34,084 nucleotides of DNA from an uncultured Prevotellaceae bacterium (GTDB taxonomy: Bacteria > Bacteroidota > Bacteroidia > Bacteroidales > Bacteroidaceae): contig CAMVUB010000024.1 of the NCBI GenBank assembly GCA_947170495.1, forward strand, positions 1-34,084, given 5' to 3'. Positions within the stretch are counted from its first letter, which is position 1. Each line of letters opens with the position of its first letter. Positions 6,540 to 15,822 of the stretch are shown here, piece after piece. A model generated the notes under the pieces. It was not told the DNA's origin. It saw nothing but the letters and a program-made list of their open reading frames with translations, and ran no database searches. A program made the translations under genes and the position numbers.

Positions 6540-8917
6540 CTTGTATTTCTGCCGACCCCATCAGCGAGATGTTGGGTCGCGTGCTGCCCAACAACGGCGA
6601 TGCCAGGAAGTTCGCGTGGAAAGTGACGGGCGGCGCTACGCAACAGTTCACGCTTTCCTGCGACGGCAGCACTATTTCCGTCAGCGGCTCAGATTATATT
6701 GCCGTAGCCACAGGTATCAATTGGTATTTGCAGCACTATGCCGGTGTGGATATTTCATGGAACTCGCCCACAGGTACGCTGCCCGCCACGTTGCCCGCCT
6801 GCGCCGCCGAGACGCACACTGCCAGCGTCGATTGGCGTTACTACCTCAACTTCTGTACCTACAGCTACTCCATGTCCTTCTGGGATTGGGAGCGCTGGCA
6901 GCAGGAACTCGACTGGATGGCACTCCGCGGCATCAATATGCCGCTGGCCATCACCGGCATGGAGTGTGTGTGGAAAGAGGTGCTGATGAACACCTATGGA
7001 TACACCCTCGACGAGGTCAACACCTTCGTCTGCGGCAGCGCCTACTACGGTTGGTTCTTCATGAACAACCTTACGGCCTGGGGCGGTCCGCAGCCCGAGA
7101 GCTGGTACACGCAGCAGCAGACACTGGCCCGCAAGATCTTCCAGCGCATGAAAGACTTCGGTATGCAGCCCGTCATTCCGGGCTACGTTGGTATGATTCC
7201 CAAGGATTTCCTGACGCAGGCTGAGGCTTCTAAGATTGCAGGATGGAAGTCGTCAGATATCGTCAACGGCGGCAACTGGTGCTCGTTCGTGCGTCCTTAC
7301 TTCGTCAACAATACCGAACGCTTGAAGGAGTTCGCGGCCAACTACTACGCTGCCATTGATCGACTCTTTGGTGATGTCTGTTCCACCCATTTCTATGCCA
7401 TCGACCCCTTCCATGAAGGCGGTGTGCCCAGCGGCGTTACGAGCGCTTCGGCATCGGTGAATGCGATGTGGGAGGCGCTGACCACCTACGATGCCAATGC
7501 CGTGTGGGTGGCGCAGCACTGGCAGGACAATCCCACCACCATCGTCACGCATACCATCCCGCGTGGCAAGCTCATCATCCTCGATCTCCACGGCGACCAA
7601 TACGCCGACACGGCGTGTAGCGGCCATCACACGAGCAGACCCACCCCCGACCCCTCCCATAAAGGAGGGGAGAGTGCAGCAGTTGAGCCTGAAAGTCTCC
7701 CCTCACGGGGAGATTTAGAGGGGTCTGCCCACGACTGGGTGTGGGGACAGGTGTCCAACTTCGGTGGCAATGTAGGGCTTTTCGGTCGCTTGGACCGTCT
7801 TATCAACTGCTTCTACGCCGCGCGTAACAACAAGAGCACCAACAAACTCGTGGGTATTGGCGCCCTCCCCGAGGGCATTGAGAACAACGCCATGCTCTAC
7901 GACCTGCTCTATGCCCTTCCCTGGACCAACACCGACTACACCCGCAGCACGTGGATTGAAGACTATGTGAAGATGAGATATGGGTTTGGAAGTTTCAAGT
8001 TTCAGGATTCAAGTTTCAAGACTTTGCTGTCTGCTTGGCAGCGCCTCGCGGCCGGCATCTATCAATGCCCCAACAACGGCCAGCAAGGCACCACGGAGAG
8101 TGTCTTCCTTATGCGACCGTCGCTCACGGCCGGCAGGGTCAGCAGCTGGGCGGCCTCCACTTGGTACTGGGACTTTGCCGACCTGCGCACAGCGTTCTAT
8201 GAGATGCTGTCCGTCAGTGATGCCCTGGCCGACAATGAGAACTACCGCTACGACCTCGTCGATATCGCCCGTCAGACCCTTGCCGACTATGGCAAAGAAC
8301 TGTTGGATGAGATGAAAGCATCCAGTGGTACCGTGCGCGAAAATCTTGCTAATCGTTTCTTGGCGCTTCTCATGGATCAAGACCGCCTCCTTGGCACTCG
8401 CTCCGAGCTGCGCCTCGGCCGCTGGCTCTCCTCTGCCCGCGCTCTCGGCGCTTTGTCCACCGAGAAGGACCTCTACGAGAAGAACGCCCGTATGCTTCTC
8501 ACCACCTGGGGCGACCGCGCCCAATGCGAGCAAGGTGGCCTCCACGACTACGCCAACCGCGAGTGGCAGGGCCTGCTCTCCTCCTATTACTATCCCCGTT
8601 GGAAAGCCTTCTTTGCTAATAACTACAACGCGCAGAGTTGGTTCCAGAATTTCGAATGGCCGTTTGCCAACGGCACATCCGCAGCCATCACCAACTATCT
8701 GCCCGAGGGTGCTCCCTATGCCTATGGCTCCTTCACAGCTGAGGCTGAGGGAGATGAGATTGCTATAGCCAAGGAACTATACGATAAGTATTTCTCGGAT
8801 TTTACCCCGGAGGTCTGGGAGCGGTGTACCCCTGACCTCCAAACCGTTTACACCATCACGAATGCCGGCAAATGGTACGGGGCGTTCTCATCCGTCAGGA
8901 TGGCAGCAAGTTACTGA
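6440..8917 (+). CDS. Alpha-N-acetylglucosaminidase, glycoside hydrolase family 89 (NAGLU-like)
   Basis: This 825-residue exported enzyme belongs to GH89, which releases terminal alpha-linked GlcNAc, for example from heparan sulfate or gastric-type mucin. Recognisable blocks are MSFWDWERWQQELDWMALRG, MPLAITGMECVWKEV, and GYVGMIPKDF. HFYAIDPFHEGG has Glu326, which aligns with the human NAGLU catalytic acid; GALPEGIENN has Glu478, which aligns with its nucleophile. The signal peptide (about 20-38, IILFFIFHFSILTCISA) is largely encoded by a heptamer array and the start is GTG at 6440; no in-frame ATG precedes Met44. Residues about 400-429 are an inverted pair of palindromic elements between the two catalytic Glu. 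Residues about 517-528 (FGSFKFQDSSFK) come from another heptamer array. All inserts keep the frame. Likely periplasmic or surface glycan breakdown. Confidence 0.9.
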   Translation: MKNKSFSFKQLYRQGGVTWRRIILFFIFHFSILTCISADPISEMLGRVLPNNGDARKFAWKVTGGATQQFTLSCDGSTISVSGSDYIAVATGINWYLQHYAGVDISWNSPTGTLPATLPACAAETHTASVDWRYYLNFCTYSYSMSFWDWERWQQELDWMALRGINMPLAITGMECVWKEVLMNTYGYTLDEVNTFVCGSAYYGWFFMNNLTAWGGPQPESWYTQQQTLARKIFQRMKDFGMQPVIPGYVGMIPKDFLTQAEASKIAGWKSSDIVNGGNWCSFVRPYFVNNTERLKEFAANYYAAIDRLFGDVCSTHFYAIDPFHEGGVPSGVTSASASVNAMWEALTTYDANAVWVAQHWQDNPTTIVTHTIPRGKLIILDLHGDQYADTACSGHHTSRPTPDPSHKGGESAAVEPESLPSRGDLEGSAHDWVWGQVSNFGGNVGLFGRLDRLINCFYAARNNKSTNKLVGIGALPEGIENNAMLYDLLYALPWTNTDYTRSTWIEDYVKMRYGFGSFKFQDSSFKTLLSAWQRLAAGIYQCPNNGQQGTTESVFLMRPSLTAGRVSSWAASTWYWDFADLRTAFYEMLSVSDALADNENYRYDLVDIARQTLADYGKELLDEMKASSGTVRENLANRFLALLMDQDRLLGTRSELRLGRWLSSARALGALSTEKDLYEKNARMLLTTWGDRAQCEQGGLHDYANREWQGLLSSYYYPRWKAFFANNYNAQSWFQNFEWPFANGTSAAITNYLPEGAPYAYGSFTAEAEGDEIAIAKELYDKYFSDFTPEVWERCTPDLQTVYTITNAGKWYGAFSSVRMAASY
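7638..7725. repeat. Inverted pair of palindromic elements inside the GH89 gene
   Basis: The left copy (7638-7672) starts GACCCACCCCCGACCCCTCC and ends GGAGGGGAG. The right copy (7697-7725) is inverted, with CTCCCC, TCAC, GGGGAG and ending GAGGGGTC. A 24-base spacer lies between. Together they encode about 30 extra in-frame residues containing PTPDPSHKGG. Confidence 0.75.
7990..8024. repeat. Heptamer array (AAGTTTC) inside the GH89 gene
   Basis: Five consecutive heptamers: AAGTTTC, AAGTTTC, AGGATTC, AAGTTTC, AAGACTT. They encode the FKFQDSSFK segment. Gain or loss of one unit would shift the frame. Confidence 0.75.
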
Positions 8918-9001
8918 GGTAATCTGAGTTTAAAACATAATTAACTGTGTTCTCCTCATCGGGGTGACACGAAAGAAAATGACTTAAACAAAAAGTGAAA
9001 A

Positions 9002-11260
9002 ATGAAATTAATTAGAAAATTCCTTCTTGCATTGTCGTTCGTGGTGATGGCGACTGGACTGTGGGCGGTGCCGGCGCGGCGGGGACAATGGAAAATGTTG
9101 AAACTCGCGGATGGCACAGAGGTGCGTGCAGAGCTGCGCGGCGATGCCTTCTGTCATTTCTATCAGGATGCCAACGGCGTGCGCTACGCGCAGATGTCCG
9201 ATGCACCTTATTATCAGGTCGTCACCCCTTCGCAGCTGACCACCGCGCGCAAGGCGGCGCGCCGCAAGGCCCCCCGCCGCATACACATCGGCGAAGAGCA
9301 CGCGCCCTTCGAGGGGCAGCACAAGGAGCTGGTTATTCTTGCCAACTTCAGCGACTGCCAGTTCCAGGAGGAAAATACGCGCGAGGTTTTCAACCGTATG
9401 CTCAACGAGGAGGGCTTCGCAGACCTGTCGCTGGGCATGACCGACGGCTCCGCCCGTGACTACTTCCTTGCGCAGAGCGGCGGCGCGTTCACCATGTCCT
9501 TCGATGTCGTGGGGCCTGTGAACCTGCCCCATGCTTACAGCTACTATGGCGAGAACTACGGCGGCATTCAGGCGCAGGACATGGATCCCGAGCAGATGGT
9601 CGTGGATGCCGTGAACCTCGTAAAGAGCAATTATCCCGAGATAGACTTCTCGAACTACGACAACGATGGCGACGGCAAGGTGGATCAGGTCTTTATCCTC
9701 TATGCCGGCCAAAACGAGAGTGCCGGCGGCGATGAAAACACCATCTGGCCCCATAAATACTCCCTCTCGCTGAGCGGCATCACAAACCTCAAAGCCAATG
9801 GCGTTACCATCGACGACTACGCCTGCACCTCGGAGCTCTCTCCCTTATATACGGAGTCCGGCACCGCCTTCGTCCTCGCTGGCATCGGCACCTTCTGCCA
9901 TGAGTTCAGTCACTGCCTCGGCCTGCCCGACGTCTATGACGTCAGTGGGGCGAACTATGGCATGAACACCTGGAGCATTATGGACCAGGGCGAATGGAAC
10001 GGCTTCAATGTGGCGGGCTACACCCCGGCTGGCTATACTGCCTACGAACGTATGTACTGCGGCTGGCTGCAACCCATCGAGCTGACCGAGGACACGCAGA
10101 TCCGCGGCATGAAACCGCTCTCGCAGGGCGGTGAGGCCTACATTATCTATAACAAAGCCAACCGCAATGAGTACTACCTACTCGAAAACCGCCAGATGGT
10201 GGGCTGGGACCGCTGTCTCGACGGCGTGGAGGAGCACTCGCTGCTGGGCTTGCTCATCACGCATGTGGATTACGATGCCGAGGTGTGGAGCCACAATGTT
10301 GTCAACTGCTCCGACCTGACATGGCCCGCCAACGAAACCGTGGGCAACGACCATCAGCGCCTTCATGTCGTGGCTGCCGACAACAGCTACCAGACGTATA
10401 AGGTGGATCCCGACTACGGCTTCCAGTGGTATGACTACGCCGATGTCATGGGCGACTGCTATCCCTTTGGCAAGCTCGACAGCCTCACCAACACCTCCAA
10501 CCCGCGCGCGACCCTATATAATAAGAACAGCGACGGCCGCAAGCTCCTCAATGCCGCCATCACAAATATCAAGCAGAATGCCGACGGCACCATCGATTTC
10601 GACTTCCGCGTCGATGAGGAGTCGGGCGACGATCAGGCGGGTTATGTCTATTTCTACGAGTCCTTCAACAGCTGCGCCGGCATGGGCGGCAACGACGGCA
10701 AGTGGGGCGGCACCGCCACCATCGGCAGCGATGCCTTCGTCGCTGATAACGCCGGCTGGTGGGCCGCGAATGAGAAGGGTGGGGCGAATGCCTGTGCCAA
10801 GTTCGGCTCTAGCCGTACCGCCTCGCCCGCGATGACCCCTCTGTTTGCCATCAACGGCAGCACCTCCTTCACGTTCCTCGCAGCCCCCTGGACAGGCGAG
10901 GGCAACACGCTGACGCTGTCGCTCTATAGCGAGGACGACGATATCTCCGACTTCACCATCTCCGACACCGAGTTCGTGTTGCAGGCAGACCAGTGGACCG
11001 AGTGCAAGACCACCATCACGGGCTACGGCAAGATGCGTGTGCGCTTCACGCCTACGGGCACGCTGCGCCGTTTCTTCCTCGACGAGGTACGTTGCGAGAG
11101 CCTCGGTTCCTCCACGGGCGTCGCTGAGCTGCCACAGGCACAGGAACTGCCCGCAAGTGCTTCACGCACGCAGTATTACGACCTCTCCGGCCGACGCGTA
11201 GCGCCCAACGCCCTTCAGCATGGCATTTACATCGTTAATGGCAAGAAAATAGTGCGATAA
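9002..11260 (+). CDS. M6-family (immune inhibitor A-like) secreted metalloprotease
   Basis: A 752-residue exported zinc protease. Signal peptide about 1-22 (MKLIRKFLLALSFVVMATGLWA), then a propeptide-like region with GQWKMLKLADGTEVRAELRG and a basic stretch (about 83-93, RKAARRKAPRR) that could be the activation site. The catalytic domain has HEFSH (300-304) followed by LGLPDVYD, the zinc-binding HExxH plus downstream Asp typical of M6. The DNDGDGKVD loop (220-228) looks like a calcium site, as in this family. A beta-rich choice-of-anchor-like domain (about 545-700) comes next. The last 30 residues (YYDLSGRRVAP ... GIYIVNGKKIVR) match the tail shared with the next three exported proteins, suggesting T9SS-type export or surface attachment. 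A strong terminator follows at 11287. Confidence 0.88.
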   Translation: MKLIRKFLLALSFVVMATGLWAVPARRGQWKMLKLADGTEVRAELRGDAFCHFYQDANGVRYAQMSDAPYYQVVTPSQLTTARKAARRKAPRRIHIGEEHAPFEGQHKELVILANFSDCQFQEENTREVFNRMLNEEGFADLSLGMTDGSARDYFLAQSGGAFTMSFDVVGPVNLPHAYSYYGENYGGIQAQDMDPEQMVVDAVNLVKSNYPEIDFSNYDNDGDGKVDQVFILYAGQNESAGGDENTIWPHKYSLSLSGITNLKANGVTIDDYACTSELSPLYTESGTAFVLAGIGTFCHEFSHCLGLPDVYDVSGANYGMNTWSIMDQGEWNGFNVAGYTPAGYTAYERMYCGWLQPIELTEDTQIRGMKPLSQGGEAYIIYNKANRNEYYLLENRQMVGWDRCLDGVEEHSLLGLLITHVDYDAEVWSHNVVNCSDLTWPANETVGNDHQRLHVVAADNSYQTYKVDPDYGFQWYDYADVMGDCYPFGKLDSLTNTSNPRATLYNKNSDGRKLLNAAITNIKQNADGTIDFDFRVDEESGDDQAGYVYFYESFNSCAGMGGNDGKWGGTATIGSDAFVADNAGWWAANEKGGANACAKFGSSRTASPAMTPLFAINGSTSFTFLAAPWTGEGNTLTLSLYSEDDDISDFTISDTEFVLQADQWTECKTTITGYGKMRVRFTPTGTLRRFFLDEVRCESLGSSTGVAELPQAQELPASASRTQYYDLSGRRVAPNALQHGIYIVNGKKIVR

Positions 11261-11286
11261 ATGCTACTTATTGTCAGTTTTACTAT

Positions 11287-11325
11287 AAGAAAAGCGCGAT
11301 TTTGTCATAAAATCGCGCTTTTCTT
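11287..11325 (+). terminator. Rho-independent terminator after the M6 protease
   Basis: A 17-bp perfect stem (11287-11303 with 11309-11325) closes a 5-base loop GTCAT. The stem holds the GC core GCGCGAT/ATCGCGC and is followed by TTTT. It can work in both directions because of flanking A and T runs. Confidence 0.88.
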
Positions 11326-11355
11326 TTGTCATGTTGAAATAAAGCGCTACATTTG
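11325..11355 (+). promoter_or_regulatory. Consensus Bacteroidales promoter for the 11405 gene
   Basis: TTTG (11325-11328), 19-base spacer and TACATTTG (11348-11355) match TTTG-N19-TAnnTTTG. The -33 box overlaps the end of the preceding terminator. Transcription should start near 11362. Confidence 0.8.
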
Positions 11356-11404
11356 CGCGATTTTTGCCTACGACTTTACTAAAAGGCTAACAAAATAAAC
11401 AACA

Positions 11405-13852
11405 ATGATAATGAAAAAACTTTTCATCGCAGCGTTGGCTGCTGCATTGGGTGCAGTGACTGCACCGGTTCAGGCCCAGAATGTACAATTCCACGGAAAT
11501 GTCATCAATGGCCATTGGTATCAGAACAACGACAATCGTGAGTGGACGACATGGCTGATTGGTATGTACAACTTCACCGATCAGACGAAGACATGGACCT
11601 ACGAGATTGAGCGCTCGTACGACTATGAGACCTCGATGATGACCTATTCATCGCCCAACATCGACATCACCAATGCTGCCATCTACGGCGGCCAGGGTGC
11701 CATCCGTGTGGGAGATTATTTCTATACGTTCTTCAGCCGCGAAGCCGACAATGCTGATGACCCCGGTAACATCGGCGGTGAGTATGGTTCCGAAACCATG
11801 GAAGTGGTGGCCCGCAAGTGGAACATCAACACTTGGGAGAAGGTGGACGAGCAGATCTTCCCGCCCAGCCGCGGCCTGAACTTCACCGACCTCACCTACG
11901 ACCCCATCGAGGACGAGGTCTATTGCATCTACAGCGACATCTCCGGCTCCGGCGACGATGCCCTCAGCAACTACTTCTTCGGCAGCCTCGACCTGGAGAC
12001 CATGACCGTGACGCGCATCAGCAAGACGGCGCTGTCCATCGAGTTCCGTGCGCTGGCCGCTCACCCCAACGGCAACCTCTATGCCCTGGCCTACGGCGGC
12101 CGCTCGCTTGGAGATACCTCGTTCCCTGCTACGCTCTACACCATTGACAAGCGTACGGGTGAATATGCGAAGATTGGTGACATCGGTCACGGCATTCCCC
12201 GTTCCATGATGCAGTCCATGGTGGCTGACTTCCGCACTGGCAAGCTCTACCACGCCGGCAACAGCTACAACAGCGATGTGGAGAAGAGCACCAGCTCCGT
12301 CAGCACGAAGGATACAGGCCTCTATGAGATTGACATCAACACCGGTCAGGCAACGCTCCTGTCCAAGTTCCCCTATAAGGAGACGGTCGTGGGCCTTTGG
12401 ATTGAAGGCGACATCGTAAAAAATAATAATGACCTGCGCGTGCGCGTAGAGCTGCCCGAGCAGTTCCAGGCTAACCAGTCTGGCACCGTGGTGGCCAAGG
12501 TTAAGAATATCGGCGTCAACGAGGCCAGCGGCTACACCGTGAACCTCTATGTGAATGACAGGCTGGTGAAGAGCGTGAACGGCGAGACCATCGCTGCCGA
12601 CGAGACGCAGGCCTACGAGCTCGCCTATACCCCCACCGCCGGCGACGGCGCTACCGTGAGCATCTATGTCACAGTGGATTACGCTGCCGACGAGAACACC
12701 CTCAACAACAGCACACAGCCCGCCAGCGTGCGCGTCTCGAACCTTCTGTTGCCTACTGTGAGCCTGATGGGTATGCAGATGGGCGACGCCACAGCCCTCG
12801 CATGGGAGGCTCCCCAGCTGGGTGCTCCCGTGAAGGAGGACTTCGAGGGCTATGCTCCCTTTATCATCTCCGGCATCGGCAGCTGGACAACCCTTCAGCT
12901 CGGCGGCAAGGAGGCTACGGCCGTCATGAATATGCCGATGTATGGTCAGCTTAGCTATCCCAATGCCGGCGCACCCTTCGCCTATCAGGTCTTCAACCCT
13001 GGTGAGGCCGGCATCGACCCCTACTATTGGGAGAAGGACACCTGCTCGTTCTATTGCCAGTCCGGTTCGCAGATGCTGATGTCGATGGTGGGTGCCAAGC
13101 GTGCCAATAATGCAGATGGCAAAGAATATGTCATCAGCAACGACTGGCTCATCTCGCCCGAGCTCAACGGCCAGGCACAGACCGTTTCCTTCTATGCCAA
13201 GTGCTGGACATCGCAGGTGAAAGACAACTTTGGTGTCTATCGCCACTATGTAGAGCTCTTCAACGTCCTCTATTCCACCACCGATGCCAACCCCGAGAGC
13301 TTCACGCAGCTGGGCGGCACCAAGGTCGCCACGATGTGGTTCTCCGAGGGGAACTTCACCTTCGACCTCCCCGAGGGCGCCAAGTACTTCGCCATCCAGC
13401 GCGTCAGCGACCCCGTCGGCACGACGCCTGTGCCCACGGACGAGACCGAGTATGACTTCGGCAACAACGACAACGAGGGCTTCATGTTCTTCATCGATGA
13501 TATCACCTACACGCCCGCCAGCGCACACCTCCTCGGCTACAACGTGTATAAGAATGGTGTGAAGTTGAACACCGAGCTGCTCACAGACACCGAGTTCTCC
13601 GATGAGGACGGTCAGGGCGAAACCAACAACGTCTATGGCGTCAGCGCCGTCTATCAGGAAGGTGAGAGTCCCCTCTCCAACACCTACGTCGTCATCGGCA
13701 CAGGCATCGAGGGCGTCGAGACGGCTCGTGCCGCTCAGCCCGATGGCTTCTACTCGCTCACGGGTAAGTACATGGGTCGTGTGAAGCCTGCCAAGAACGG
13801 TGTCTATGTCATTCGCCAAGGCGGCAAAGGACAGAAAGTAATCATCAAGTAA
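11405..13852 (+). CDS. Secreted protein with CARDB-like and choice-of-anchor J domains
   Basis: An exported protein of 815 residues (the ATG at 11411 is an equally good start, MKKLFIAALAAALGAVTAPVQA). After the signal peptide comes a region of about 310 residues with repeated aromatic and Gly/Asp motifs (LNFTDLTYDPIEDEVYCIYS, LAAHPNGNLYALAYGG), which looks like a beta-propeller. A CARDB-like Ig domain follows (about 340-445, RVRVELPEQF ... NTLNNST), then a choice-of-anchor J/cleaved-adhesin domain (about 475-705, KEDFEGYAPF ... FFIDDITYTP) and a short fibronectin III-like region. The C-terminal tail FYSLTGKYMGR ... GVYVIRQGGKGQKVIIK resembles a T9SS sorting signal. It has its own strong promoter and terminator. 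Probably a cell-surface or secreted adhesion/binding protein; no enzymatic motif is seen. Confidence 0.75.
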   Translation: MIMKKLFIAALAAALGAVTAPVQAQNVQFHGNVINGHWYQNNDNREWTTWLIGMYNFTDQTKTWTYEIERSYDYETSMMTYSSPNIDITNAAIYGGQGAIRVGDYFYTFFSREADNADDPGNIGGEYGSETMEVVARKWNINTWEKVDEQIFPPSRGLNFTDLTYDPIEDEVYCIYSDISGSGDDALSNYFFGSLDLETMTVTRISKTALSIEFRALAAHPNGNLYALAYGGRSLGDTSFPATLYTIDKRTGEYAKIGDIGHGIPRSMMQSMVADFRTGKLYHAGNSYNSDVEKSTSSVSTKDTGLYEIDINTGQATLLSKFPYKETVVGLWIEGDIVKNNNDLRVRVELPEQFQANQSGTVVAKVKNIGVNEASGYTVNLYVNDRLVKSVNGETIAADETQAYELAYTPTAGDGATVSIYVTVDYAADENTLNNSTQPASVRVSNLLLPTVSLMGMQMGDATALAWEAPQLGAPVKEDFEGYAPFIISGIGSWTTLQLGGKEATAVMNMPMYGQLSYPNAGAPFAYQVFNPGEAGIDPYYWEKDTCSFYCQSGSQMLMSMVGAKRANNADGKEYVISNDWLISPELNGQAQTVSFYAKCWTSQVKDNFGVYRHYVELFNVLYSTTDANPESFTQLGGTKVATMWFSEGNFTFDLPEGAKYFAIQRVSDPVGTTPVPTDETEYDFGNNDNEGFMFFIDDITYTPASAHLLGYNVYKNGVKLNTELLTDTEFSDEDGQGETNNVYGVSAVYQEGESPLSNTYVVIGTGIEGVETARAAQPDGFYSLTGKYMGRVKPAKNGVYVIRQGGKGQKVIIK

Positions 13853-13886
13853 GACCTCCTTTTCCATAAGGATGTCTCCTCTTAGT

Positions 13887-13930
13887 AAAGAAAGACACCG
13901 TCCCCTCACCCAGGGAACGTGTCTTTCTTT
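13887..13930 (+). terminator. Terminator after the 11405 gene
   Basis: AAAGAAAGACAC (13887-13898) pairs perfectly with GTGTCTTTCTTT (13919-13930). The 20-base loop holds a small inner stem TCCC/GGGA. The arms end in A and T runs, so it could also work in reverse. Confidence 0.75.
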
Positions 13931-13965
13931 CTCCTTAAACTCAACCTCTTACCTCCTGTTTTATC

Positions 13966-15783
13966 ATGTCTTTTCAGAAACTTTTCTTTTCCTTTCTCGT
14001 CAGCCTCGCCGCTGTCGCTGTGCAGGCGCAGGGCACATTGAATGTGGGCTACGTCACCGATGACGATGCCCTGCAGGTCATCGATGCCCAGCCCCAGGGC
14101 GTCTGCTCCCTCATCGGGCAGGACCTCATCACGAAGTACGCTGGCTCCGCCATCGTGGGCATGCGCATCTCCCTGGGCTCCACCGCCGTCAACAGCGTGC
14201 GTGCCTTCGTCTCTGCCGACCCCAATCCCAACAAGCCGGCACAGGATGTGGCTTCCTACACCCTCAGCGGTGAGAACGTGGTAGAGGGCTGGAACCAGGT
14301 GACGTTCGCCACGCCCTACGTCATCAAGGGCACCGAGGAGGAACTGTATATGGGCTACTACGTGGACTATCCCTCCACGGAATCGCGCCCCATCATGGTC
14401 AACACCACCGAACGCACCTACGGCCTGCTGGCCTATACCAACGACACCTACGGCCTCGGCTGGTATGACTACTCCTCCTCCGGCACCCTCGCCGTGCAGC
14501 TCGTGCTCAGTGGCGGCAACCTGCCCGACTACGACCCCGCTGTCGTGGGCTTCGCTACGGATGCCCGTTACTATAAGTCCGATGCCACGGAGATGCGCAT
14601 CCGTTTCTTTGTAGAGAACCACGGCACGAAAGCCCTCCCGGGCGTCACCCTCGACCTCACCGTCGATGAGACTCCCGTGGGACAACTCGTCATCGATGAG
14701 GAGATTACCAGTTCCAGCATGGTCAACCAGGCCCTCTCGCTGCAGGACCTCGGCCTCGCTGCAGGGCAGCACACCTTCACCATCAAAATTCTCTCTGTCA
14801 AGGACGCCACCATCACCCCGGGCACCGAGGCCGACGACCAGACGACCACCTCCTTCCAGATCTATACCAACTCGCTCACGCGTACGGGTCAGCTCATGGA
14901 GGTCTATGTCAGTCAGCAGAGCCGCAGCATTCCTGCCGTGCAGGAGGCCGTGGCCGCCCTCGTGAAGTCGAAGCCCGCGGTCATCCCCGTCTTCATCCAC
15001 ACCGACCTCCTCGACAGCCAGTCCGATGTCTTTGCTCTCCCGCAGGCCGCTGACCTCGGCGAGCGTTTCGGTCTCTTCGATGTGCCTGCGATGACCTTTA
15101 ACCGTGTCGTCGTCAGCGGCTATGCGAATATGCTGCTGCAACCCGATACTGGCGAGAGTGCCGTGGCCAATATGTCCGGTCTCCTCGATTATATCGATGC
15201 CGGCACACCCTCCTTCGCCACCGTTAGCATCAAGTCCGCGACCTACAACGAGGCCACGAACGAGCTCGTCATCACCGTCACCGGCAAACGTGGTGGTGAC
15301 TACTTGAACATCTTCGGCGACGGCGCCGTTACCCTCTATCTCACCGAGGATCAGGTTATGGCCGACCAGACCCTTGCCGACGGTTCTGTCGCTACGTTCG
15401 CCCATGACTATGTCCTGCGCCACATCGCCACCGCCACCTTCGGCGACGCTGTCGCGTGGAACACCCCCATGAGCTTCACCAAGGAATACACCATCTCCGT
15501 GGATCCCAGCTGGAACCTCGCTAATATGCACGCGGTTGCCTTCCTCGGCAAGACCATCACCGATGGCACGCTGCTCGATAACTGCGACGTCACCAACGCC
15601 GCCACCTTCGCCCTCAGCACCATCCTTCCCGATGCCGTCACCTCCGTGGCCGCCCCCGCTCCCGTCGCTACCCCCTGGTACGATCTCTCCGGCCGCCAGG
15701 TCAGCCATCAAACCTCAGCCTTCAGCCCTCAACTCCCTCGTGGCCTCTACATCCACAACGGCCAGAAGGTAGTCGTGAAATAA
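13966..15783 (+). CDS. Omp28-like exported protein
   Basis: A 605-residue exported protein with signal peptide MSFQKLFFSFLVSLAAVAVQAQ. Residues about 20-180 form a beta-rich domain (LNVGYVTDDDALQVIDAQPQ, VGMRISLGSTAVNSVRAFVS). An Ig-like CARDB-type domain (about 185-300) is followed by a region (about 300-560) that resembles the Omp28 family of Bacteroidetes surface proteins: VPAMTFNRVVVSGY and a C-terminal VAFLGKTITDGTLLDNCDVTNA. The thioredoxin-like CxxC that many Omp28 relatives carry is not seen here. The last 35 residues carry the same tail as the neighbours (WYDLSGRQVS ... GLYIHNGQKVVVK), with an in-frame heptamer repeat inserted in the tail. No promoter was found; it may be read together with the 15823 gene. 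Confidence 0.65.
   Translation: MSFQKLFFSFLVSLAAVAVQAQGTLNVGYVTDDDALQVIDAQPQGVCSLIGQDLITKYAGSAIVGMRISLGSTAVNSVRAFVSADPNPNKPAQDVASYTLSGENVVEGWNQVTFATPYVIKGTEEELYMGYYVDYPSTESRPIMVNTTERTYGLLAYTNDTYGLGWYDYSSSGTLAVQLVLSGGNLPDYDPAVVGFATDARYYKSDATEMRIRFFVENHGTKALPGVTLDLTVDETPVGQLVIDEEITSSSMVNQALSLQDLGLAAGQHTFTIKILSVKDATITPGTEADDQTTTSFQIYTNSLTRTGQLMEVYVSQQSRSIPAVQEAVAALVKSKPAVIPVFIHTDLLDSQSDVFALPQAADLGERFGLFDVPAMTFNRVVVSGYANMLLQPDTGESAVANMSGLLDYIDAGTPSFATVSIKSATYNEATNELVITVTGKRGGDYLNIFGDGAVTLYLTEDQVMADQTLADGSVATFAHDYVLRHIATATFGDAVAWNTPMSFTKEYTISVDPSWNLANMHAVAFLGKTITDGTLLDNCDVTNAATFALSTILPDAVTSVAAPAPVATPWYDLSGRQVSHQTSAFSPQLPRGLYIHNGQKVVVK
15713..15733. repeat. Heptamer repeat in the tail of the Omp28-like gene
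   Basis: Three heptamers, CCTCAGC, CTTCAGC, CCTCAAC, 21 bases in all, keep the frame and lengthen the linker between DLSGRQV and GLYIHNG by about seven residues relative to the tails of the neighbouring genes. Confidence 0.5.
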
Positions 15784-15822
15784 CTTCCCATAGAAAATCA
15801 AATATTAACTAATCATAAACAA

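Noticed and set aside
11648..13909. Very long antisense open frame (753 codons) opposite the anchor-J protein gene
   Set aside because: Its peptide is rich in His, Val, Gly and Ile with no domain or signal peptide, typical of the antisense of GC-rich codon usage. The sense frame has a promoter, signal peptide and terminator. The same applies to antisense frames at 13906-15711, 3410-4777 and 23339-24532.
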